A stretch of DNA of 11,921 nt from JAVVEW01 sp032251045 (lineage in GTDB: Bacteria > Pseudomonadota > Gammaproteobacteria > Methylococcales > Methylomonadaceae): assembly GCA_032251045.1 (NCBI GenBank), contig JAVVEW010000066.1:1-11921 (forward strand), given 5' to 3'. Each line of letters begins with the position of its first letter. Position 1 is the first letter of the stretch. Made by a program: the position numbers and the translations under genes. Under the pieces are notes generated by a model, which had not been told where the DNA came from, searched no databases, and worked only from the letters and a program-made list of their open reading frames with translations. Positions 6,550-11,921 of this stretch are shown here, piece after piece.

Positions 6550-8469
6550 ATGAGCCAAGCCATAGAGGATTTTTTTGCCGAAAAAGGCCCACTGGCCAAG
6601 GTATTGCCAGGCTATCAGCCGCGTCCGCCACAACGGGCCATGGCGCAGGCGATCAGCGCCGCCATTGACGACAACCGCTGTTTCATCGCCGAAGCCGGCA
6701 CCGGCACCGGAAAAACCTTAGCCTATCTTTCCGCCGCGCTGGCCTCGGGCAAGAAAACCCTGATCGCCACCGGCACTCGCAATTTACAAGACCAACTGTT
6801 TCAAAGCGATCTGCCACTGCTGCGCAAAACCTGGCCGCGCGGCTTTTCCGCTGCATTGCTCAAAGGGCGCGCCAATTACCTGTGTTTGTACCGCCTGGAA
6901 AGCGCATTGCAGCTGGATTTTCAGGACAACAAAACGCTGGCCAAACTCACCGCGCTGGATTTATGGGCCAAACGCACGGCAACCGGCGACATCGCCGATT
7001 ACCAGCGCCTGCCGGAAACGTCGCCGTTATGGCAACAAGTCACTTCCACCCGCGACAATTGCGCCGGCCAAGACTGCCCGCTGTACGATGACTGCTTTCT
7101 GTACCGCGCCCGTCGGCAGGCGCAAAGCAGCGATCTGGTGGTAATCAACCATCATCTTTTGTGTGCCGACTGGTCGATCCGCGAAACCGGCTTCGGCGAA
7201 TTGCTGCCGGAAGCCGAGGTCATCATTATCGACGAAGCCCATCAATTGGCCGAAACCGCCGGCAATTTTTTAGGGCTTTCCATCTCCACCCGGGCGCTGG
7301 CCGACCTGGCCAAGGATTGTATCGCCTGGTACGGCGCCGAAGCCGCCGATGTGCCCGAATTGAACAGCGCCGCCAGCCATCTGGACAAAGCGGTGCGCGA
7401 CCTGCGCCTGGCCTTCGCCGAGCATGAAGGCAAGGCCGAATGGCAGGTGATCGAACAACAGCCGCCGTTAAGCGCCGCATTGACCGACTTGGCCGATTGT
7501 TTGCGCGATTTGACCGGCGTACTCGACAGTTGCAAAGTCAAATCGCAAAACCTTGAAGGCGGCTATAAACGAGCGGAAAATTTACAGGACAAGCTCACCG
7601 CGCTGCTCAACGCCAACGACAGCAAAACCGACATTCGCTGGTACGAAACCCACCCCAAACATGTCACCTTAAGCCTCAGCCCGCTGGATATCGCAGGCCC
7701 TTTTCAAAAGTTCATGAAACGCTTTCAGGCGACCTGGATTTTCACCTCCGCCACCTTGAGCGTGGCTGGCAAGTTTCAGCATTTCAGCCGCGAGTTGGGT
7801 TTGTTCGAACCCGACAGCCAAAGCTGGGACAGCCCGTTCGACTACAGCCAACAAGCGTTGTTCTACCATCCTAAAGGACTGCCCGACCCGGCCGTGCCGG
7901 ACTTTACCGAGCGGGTGATCGAATTCGTAGTGCCGGTGCTGGAAGCCAGCGGTGGCCGGGCGTTTTTTTTGTTTACCAGCTTCCGTGCGCTGAATATCGC
8001 ACACACCTTGCTGGCCGAGCGCGTGGATTATCCGCTGTTGGTGCAAGGTGCCCGGCCCAAAGCTCAGTTGATTAAAGAATTCAAACGCTTAGGCAATGCC
8101 GTACTGTTGGGCACGGCTAGTTTCTGGGAAGGTGTCGATGTGCGCGGCGATGCCTTGTCCTGCGTGATTATCGACAAACTGCCGTTCGCCGCGCCCGGCG
8201 ACCCGGTGCTGAAAGCGCGCTTGGAGGCGATGCGCCAACAAGGCCGCTCACCGTTTATCGACTATCAAGTGCCCAATGCCGTGATCGCACTACGCCAAGG
8301 CATTGGCCGACTGCTGCGCGATGCCACCGATCGCGGCGTGTTGATGGTCTGCGACCCGCGTCTGCTGAAAAAAAGCTATGGCCATTTTTTCCTGAACAGC
8401 GTGCCGGCCATGCGCCGCACCCGGGAGCTTAAAGACGTTAACGCCTTCTTCATTGATGACCATTCTTGA
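6550..8469 (+). CDS. yoaA: ATP-dependent DNA helicase of the YoaA/DinG (XPD-like) family
   Basis: Superfamily 2, iron-sulfur 5'-3' DNA helicase acting in DNA repair and on stalled or blocked forks. The protein has 639 residues, close to YoaA and shorter than E. coli DinG. Motifs in order: PPQRAMAQ near 26 (Q-motif region), Walker A AGTGTGKT at 49-56, four cysteines for a [4Fe-4S] cluster at 112, 171, 176 and 182 (NYLCLYR; NCAGQDCPLYDDC), then VVINHHLL, Walker B DEAH at 228-231, motif III TSATLS near 399, motif V GTASFWEGVD at 521-530 and motif VI QGIGRLLRD at 583-591. All key residues are present. It starts one base after the lpxD stop and has no clear Shine-Dalgarno, which suggests translational coupling. 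Its last 14 bases overlap alkB. YoaA of E. coli works with the HolC (chi) subunit of the polymerase clamp loader; whether this one does is unknown. Confidence 0.94.
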   Translation: MSQAIEDFFAEKGPLAKVLPGYQPRPPQRAMAQAISAAIDDNRCFIAEAGTGTGKTLAYLSAALASGKKTLIATGTRNLQDQLFQSDLPLLRKTWPRGFSAALLKGRANYLCLYRLESALQLDFQDNKTLAKLTALDLWAKRTATGDIADYQRLPETSPLWQQVTSTRDNCAGQDCPLYDDCFLYRARRQAQSSDLVVINHHLLCADWSIRETGFGELLPEAEVIIIDEAHQLAETAGNFLGLSISTRALADLAKDCIAWYGAEAADVPELNSAASHLDKAVRDLRLAFAEHEGKAEWQVIEQQPPLSAALTDLADCLRDLTGVLDSCKVKSQNLEGGYKRAENLQDKLTALLNANDSKTDIRWYETHPKHVTLSLSPLDIAGPFQKFMKRFQATWIFTSATLSVAGKFQHFSRELGLFEPDSQSWDSPFDYSQQALFYHPKGLPDPAVPDFTERVIEFVVPVLEASGGRAFFLFTSFRALNIAHTLLAERVDYPLLVQGARPKAQLIKEFKRLGNAVLLGTASFWEGVDVRGDALSCVIIDKLPFAAPGDPVLKARLEAMRQQGRSPFIDYQVPNAVIALRQGIGRLLRDATDRGVLMVCDPRLLKKSYGHFFLNSVPAMRRTRELKDVNAFFIDDHS

Positions 8470-9073
8470 TTATGGCGTCAATCTGGCGCCGTGCGACGGC
8501 GAGCTTTACCTGGTGCAACGCTTTTACGGTAAAGCACACGCCGACCACTGGTTTAATGCACTTATGGCTAGCCTGGCTTTTCGTCAGGAACGGTTGTTTA
8601 TTTTCGGCCGCTGGCACGACACCCCCAGACTGATGGCCTGGTACGGCGACAACCAGGCCTGTTACCGTTATTCCGGCGTTGACCATGCGCCACTGCCCTG
8701 GACGCCGGAACTTTTGACCCTGAAACAAGACCTGGAACACGCCTTAGCCACCGGCTTCAACAGTGTATTGGCCAATCTGTATCGCGACGGTCAGGACAGC
8801 ATGGGCTGCCATGCCGACAACGAACCGGAACTTGGCCCAACACCCACCATCGCTTCGTTAAGCTTCGGCGATACCCGAAACTTAAGGTTTCGCCACCGTC
8901 AGCATAAACAAAGCTTCAGTGTTGATTTGGCACACGGCGATTTGCTGATCATGGCCGGCTGTCTTCAGCAACACTGGCAACATCAGCTGCCGAAAACCCG
9001 GGCACAGAAAAGCTCGCGGCTTAATTTGACCTTTCGAAGGATTTTGGCGGCGGCCAGTGCTAAGGTTCGGTAA
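8456..9073 (+). CDS. alkB: Alpha-ketoglutarate-dependent DNA dioxygenase, AlkB family (ALKBH2/3-like)
   Basis: Fe(II)/2-oxoglutarate dioxygenase that directly reverses alkyl lesions such as 1-methyladenine and 3-methylcytosine in DNA. The protein has 205 residues from the ATG at 8456; a TTG just upstream gives one more residue. The iron ligands are His119 and Asp121 (GCHADNEPEL) and His176 (QQHWQHQLPK). Arg188 and Arg194 in SRLNLTFRR bind 2-oxoglutarate. The segments NLYRDGQDSMG, TIASLSFGDTR and LRFRHR match the ALKBH2/ALKBH3-like branch more than classical E. coli AlkB; this is from memory of the families. It is the last gene of the cysH-lpxD-helicase-alkB series. The start overlaps the helicase gene by 14 bases with no strong ribosome binding site, so the two proteins are probably made together. 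No Ada-type regulator is visible, so an adaptive response cannot be claimed. Confidence 0.93.
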   Translation: MTILDYGVNLAPCDGELYLVQRFYGKAHADHWFNALMASLAFRQERLFIFGRWHDTPRLMAWYGDNQACYRYSGVDHAPLPWTPELLTLKQDLEHALATGFNSVLANLYRDGQDSMGCHADNEPELGPTPTIASLSFGDTRNLRFRHRQHKQSFSVDLAHGDLLIMAGCLQQHWQHQLPKTRAQKSSRLNLTFRRILAAASAKVR

Positions 9074-9170
9074 GGCGTGAACATGATTTTGCTGACTGGG
9101 TAGGGGGGCATTTATCATGGTCCGGCAGGGCAAAGCAGGCCGCGCTTATCAACCTGGAGGCGTGCTAAGA

Positions 9171-9230
9171 CTTGACTAAATGATCGTCAAGATTAGACTG
9201 AAACTGCGTGCTTTTCTAGCTAAATGAGCT
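9171..9230. repeat. Two CTAAATGA boxes, each in a small inverted repeat
   Basis: CTAAATGA occurs at 9176-9183 and again at 9220-9227, 44 bases apart, about four helical turns. The first lies within CTTGAC/GTCAAG (9171-9176 and 9186-9191); the second within AGCT/AGCT (9218-9221 and 9227-9230). They overlap and follow the candidate promoter and could be operator sites, although such short repeats can arise by chance. Confidence 0.3.
9172..9199 (+). promoter_or_regulatory. Candidate sigma70 promoter for the haem-GAF-HD-GYP sensor
   Basis: TTGACT (9172-9177, five of six matches to the -35 consensus) is followed after 16 bases by TAGACT (9194-9199, four of six matches to the -10). It would give a leader of about 100 bases before the ATG at 9307. 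The -35 lies inside a CTTGAC/GTCAAG inverted repeat, so a regulator could block it. This rests on pattern only. Confidence 0.4.
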
Positions 9231-9306
9231 GTGTGAGCGTCCTTTTATCACTATCCTGCATCGTTGCCAAAGGCTCCCGCAAGATTTCCTGTAACGAGAA
9301 CTATTA

Positions 9307-11628
9307 ATGCCCATTAAATTTTGCCTGCCGCATATTTTGTTTTCAGTGTTGGTGTTGGGCGTGGCGGCGGCCGTGCTCTATGAGCTGGAGCATAACAAGA
9401 GCCAGCATACAGCATTGGCCGAGGCGGCTTTACGCACCGATGCCATGGCCGATTTTGATACTATCGTGCTGATGCGTCGCTGGAACGCGCTGCACGGCGG
9501 AGTGTTCGTCAAAGGTGGCGGTCTGGAGCCGAATCCTTACTTGCCGGACAATACCCTGGCAACGGCTGACGGTCAGCAGTTGATTCGGGTCAATCCTGCC
9601 TGGATGACGCGTCAGCTGTCAGAGCTTGCCGCTGAATTTACAGACCATCAGTTCAGAATTACCAGCTTAAAGCCCATTAACCCGATCAATGCGCCCGATG
9701 CTTTTGAAACCGAAGCCTTGATGTTTCTACAGCAAAACCGGCAGGAGGACTATGTCTACCATCTGGATGCCGAACAGCAGCGTTTCCACTTGGTCGGACG
9801 TTTACTTACCGAGTCCAGTTGCCTGCAATGTCATGCTGAGCAGGGGTATAAACTGGGCGATATTCGAGGTGCTATTCATATCTCCATGCCTGTCGGCAGA
9901 TTTTACCAAGAGCAAATCGCCATCACGCAAAGTACCCGTTTGGCGCAAGCGACCGTGGCGATATTGACATTATTGACCCTGATTCTGGTCATGCGTTATC
10001 TATCAACCCAGACACGTTATCGGCAGGCTATTCAGCACATTAACGCTGACCTGGAACAAAAAGTTCAACAACGCACCCAGCGTCTGCAACAGCTTTATGA
10101 GAAGGAAAAACAGACCAAGGATTTATTGCGAACCGCAGCCCACATCAACGAGTTGTTGCTTACCGCAATGTCTACTAGCAGTGTTTTAAGCCATTGTGTC
10201 GATGCGTTAAGCCAATATCCGCATTATTGCTTCAGTTGGGTTGGCCTGGTCAAGGAAGGTCAATTGCAGATTGCCAAGAAATCCAAAGATTCCGGCGCAG
10301 TGTTGGAGTTAGAGTTTTATGCGTTGTCGGAAGATAACCCGGCGCAGGTCAGGGCTGCGGTGCTTGCCGTCAAGCAAATGACCTTCAACATAACATCAAT
10401 CGAGCCAACCTTATGGCAAATAGCGTTGCCACTGATTGTGGTTGAGGATGAGCAAAAACAGGTATTAGGTGTGCTGTGCGTGCAGTCCATTCGAGAACAA
10501 GGCTTTGGTGATGAAGAAATCAAGGTGCTGGAGCGGTTGGCGGGTGATATTGCTTTGATATTGCAATCCCTGCAGCAAAAAACCTTGGTGCAGCGTATGG
10601 AAGCGCAACGCATCAATCATTACGAAGAGACGATTCTGGCATTCGTCAACATCATCGAGCAACGCGACAATTATACGGCAGGTCATACCTTGCGGGTTGC
10701 CGATTACTGCGTGCGATTGGGCCAGTTTTTGCAGTTGCCGCCGACAGACATCGAACGGCTCAGTAAGGCGGCTATTTTGCATGATATTGGCAAGGTCGCC
10801 ACGCCCGATGCGATTTTACTCAAGCCTGAGCGGTTAAATGGCTTGGAATACGAACTCATTCAGCGGCACGTGTACGCAGGGTTCGACATGTTGTCAAAAA
10901 TCGACATGTATAAGGAGCTGGCCGGTATTATTCTTTTCCATCATGCACATTATGATGGCCATGGCTATCCTAAAACCGAGCATCCGGATAAGGTGCCGTT
11001 TTTGTCTTTTGTGCTTGCCGTAGCCGATGCGTTTGACGCGATGACTACCAGTCGTATTTACAAGCCAAGGCTTTCCGTCGCCGATGCTTTGGCGGAAATC
11101 AAACGCCATTCAGGCAGCCAGTTTCATCCTGTGGTCGCGCAGGCGGCTTTGCTGGCATTTGAAGATGTTAAGCCGCCTATGGCGACGCAAATGCCGTCAA
11201 CCGAGCTGGAAAAAATGCGTTTTGCGTATTTCTTTAACGACGCTCTAACAGGTCTGTATAACGAGAGCTATTTACAGGTAGTATGCTCCAATAAAGCCGC
11301 TCAGCCTGGTTGGGTAGGCTTGTTATTTTTAACCGGTTTTAATGCTTATAACTTGCGCCATGGTTGGCGTGAAGGCGATGCCTTTCTGAAGGCATTAGGC
11401 GCGTTGCTACAACAATACTTTCCAGCGTTGTTGGTTTTTCGCTTTCAGGGTGATGATTTTATCGTACTTAGCGAAAGTCCCTTGGCCATCGATGAGCCGT
11501 CATTGATGGATTTGCCTTTACTACGCGAGGCGGGAGTATCGGTGGTCTGGCGTAGTGTGTTCATCAAACAGCTGTCTTTGGCCGAGTTACATGACGTCAT
11601 TCTCAAAGTCGAAAGTGAAATCAGTTAA
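9307..11628 (+). CDS. Membrane haem-c sensor with GAF, HD-GYP phosphodiesterase and degenerate GGDEF
   Basis: Likely degrades cyclic di-GMP in response to a periplasmic signal. The protein has 773 residues. Order: membrane segment 9-25; periplasmic DUF3365/Tll0287-like domain about 40-200, with HGGVFVKG, PINPINAPDAFE and a haem c site CLQCH at 172-176 followed by QGYKLGDIRG; membrane segment 213-232; coiled coil 240-275; GAF about 285-420; HD-GYP 445-615. The HD-GYP metal-site residues are present: E451, H460, H492-D493 (HDIGK), H521, H545-H546, D574; DGHGYP is at 550-555. The usual Glu after HH is Ala547. The C-terminal 130 residues are a degenerate GGDEF: DALTGLYN is kept, but the first metal Asp region reads LTGFN, the active loop is QGDDF (714-718) and there is no RxxD site. 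Cyclase activity is therefore unlikely; GTP binding or a regulatory role is possible. The ATG has a weak GAGA upstream. It is probably transcribed alone. Confidence 0.92.
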   Translation: MPIKFCLPHILFSVLVLGVAAAVLYELEHNKSQHTALAEAALRTDAMADFDTIVLMRRWNALHGGVFVKGGGLEPNPYLPDNTLATADGQQLIRVNPAWMTRQLSELAAEFTDHQFRITSLKPINPINAPDAFETEALMFLQQNRQEDYVYHLDAEQQRFHLVGRLLTESSCLQCHAEQGYKLGDIRGAIHISMPVGRFYQEQIAITQSTRLAQATVAILTLLTLILVMRYLSTQTRYRQAIQHINADLEQKVQQRTQRLQQLYEKEKQTKDLLRTAAHINELLLTAMSTSSVLSHCVDALSQYPHYCFSWVGLVKEGQLQIAKKSKDSGAVLELEFYALSEDNPAQVRAAVLAVKQMTFNITSIEPTLWQIALPLIVVEDEQKQVLGVLCVQSIREQGFGDEEIKVLERLAGDIALILQSLQQKTLVQRMEAQRINHYEETILAFVNIIEQRDNYTAGHTLRVADYCVRLGQFLQLPPTDIERLSKAAILHDIGKVATPDAILLKPERLNGLEYELIQRHVYAGFDMLSKIDMYKELAGIILFHHAHYDGHGYPKTEHPDKVPFLSFVLAVADAFDAMTTSRIYKPRLSVADALAEIKRHSGSQFHPVVAQAALLAFEDVKPPMATQMPSTELEKMRFAYFFNDALTGLYNESYLQVVCSNKAAQPGWVGLLFLTGFNAYNLRHGWREGDAFLKALGALLQQYFPALLVFRFQGDDFIVLSESPLAIDEPSLMDLPLLREAGVSVVWRSVFIKQLSLAELHDVILKVESEIS

Positions 11629-11630
11629 GG

Positions 11631-11662
11631 TTGGGCAAAGGAACAACAAGTGACGTGCCCAA
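11631..11662. terminator. Possible bidirectional terminator hairpin between convergent genes
   Basis: A perfect 7-base inverted repeat, TTGGGCA (11631-11637) and TGCCCAA (11656-11662), with an 18-base loop, begins two bases after the sensor stop codon and lies before the end of the convergent Rpn-type gene. The loop is long and no T tract follows on either strand, so the terminator role is inferred mainly from position. Confidence 0.35.
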
Positions 11663-11696
11663 TACCGTTGCCTGCTGTCATGATCAGATTTGTCAT

Positions 11697-11921
11697 TCAT
11701 CGCATCTTATTGGCTTGCTTAATCGTTGCAACATCCTGTAACGTTAAGTTCATTAATTTTGCCACCTCCGCTGCCGGGATTCCATGATTGAGCATGTTGA
11801 GTACAGCTCTTTGATAACCGATTTGCTCACCTTCTTGTCTACCTTCCTCGCGCCCTTCTTCGCGGGCGGTATCGATGACATTTTTCAAATCGCGATAATA
11901 CTTCAGGCTGGATTCATAGGC
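11697..11921 (-). CDS. C-terminal part of an Rpn-type recombination-promoting nuclease / putative transposase, truncated by the window edge
   Basis: The minus-strand frame is open to the right edge and ends with TGA at 11697-11699, giving 74 visible residues. The segment ESSLKYYRDLKNVIDTAREEG is the typical end of the PD-(D/E)XK transposase-like (Rpn/YhgA, PDDEXK_2) domain; the nuclease motifs themselves lie outside the window. It is followed by a Glu/Gly/Arg-rich repeat (REEG, REEG, RQEG) and a short helix-turn-helix-like tail (VLNMLNHGIPAAEVAKLMNLTLQDVATIKQ). An internal TTG at 11888 could be taken as a start but sits inside the conserved motif and is not the true start. Rpn proteins promote RecA-independent recombination in E. 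coli and some act in phage defence with short internally initiated forms; no such role is shown here. It converges with the sensor gene. Confidence 0.85.
   Translation of the reverse strand, partial: AYESSLKYYRDLKNVIDTAREEGREEGRQEGEQIGYQRAVLNMLNHGIPAAEVAKLMNLTLQDVATIKQANKMR
11829..11864 (-). repeat. Three in-frame 12-base units encoding (R-E/Q-E-G)x3
   Basis: On the plus strand the units are ACCTTCTTGTCT, ACCTTCCTCGCG and CCCTTCTTCGCG, at 11829-11840, 11841-11852 and 11853-11864. They encode RQEG, REEG and REEG in the Rpn-type protein. The in-frame 12-base period suggests repeat expansion or contraction between the nuclease domain and the C-terminal tail. Confidence 0.6.

Larger units (their letters stand above)
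9074..9306. other. Intergenic region upstream of the haem sensor gene
   Basis: This is the longest non-coding gap (233 bases). Its left half (9074-9165) shows no clear terminator for the alkB operon. Its right half holds a candidate promoter and repeated CTAAATGA boxes, listed separately. A weak GAGA at 9296-9299 lies seven bases before the ATG at 9307. I see no small ORF or recognisable RNA here. Confidence 0.5.

Noticed and set aside
9127..9166. AGGGCAAAG followed by GC-rich sequence upstream of a cyclic di-GMP gene, recalling part of a GEMM (cyclic di-GMP) riboswitch.
   Set aside because: Only the short motif matches. The second conserved core with CGCAAAGCC and the receptor helix are not present, so no riboswitch is called.

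Overview
The window looks like chromosomal DNA of a gammaproteobacterium, possibly a methanotroph-like member of the Methylococcales. This is an inference from gene content: a gene block known from Pseudomonas (engB, cytochrome c4, dsbA, coiled-coil diguanylate cyclase), an APS-type CysH, LpxD, and flanking PD-(D/E)XK families common in that group. I see no rRNA, tRNA, CRISPR array, prophage or insertion sequence. Coding density is high and the longest non-coding gap is 233 bases.

Layout. (1) Positions 2-889, plus: 3' part of an AAA-ATPase-like/PD-(D/E)XK nuclease gene cut by the left edge. (2) Positions 1030-3933, minus: a tightly coupled set read as cytochrome c4, then dsbA, then a diguanylate cyclase. 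(3) Positions 4062-4700, plus: engB (ribosome-assembly GTPase), divergent from the c4 set across a 128-base promoter region. (4) Positions 4770-9073, plus: cysH, lpxD, a YoaA/DinG helicase and alkB. The last three junctions are 3, 1 and -14 bases, so this is very likely one operon. (5) Positions 9074-9306: intergenic region with a candidate promoter and small repeats. (6) Positions 9307-11628, plus: a membrane sensor with a periplasmic haem-c-binding DUF3365 (Tll0287-like) domain, GAF, HD-GYP phosphodiesterase and a degenerate C-terminal GGDEF. (7) Positions 11697-11921, minus: C-terminal end of an Rpn-type nuclease cut by the right edge.

Themes. Envelope redox and cyclic di-GMP meet twice: a diguanylate cyclase is translationally coupled to dsbA and cytochrome c4, and a haem-c sensor is fused to an HD-GYP phosphodiesterase. 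The helicase-alkB pair suggests coupled unwinding and dealkylation of DNA. The lpxD gene sits outside its usual bamA-skp-lpxD-fabZ-lpxA setting. Most genes belong to well-known families; the novelty is in domain combinations and neighbourhoods, not in an unknown protein family. I did not find a clearly undescribed defence or mobile system.
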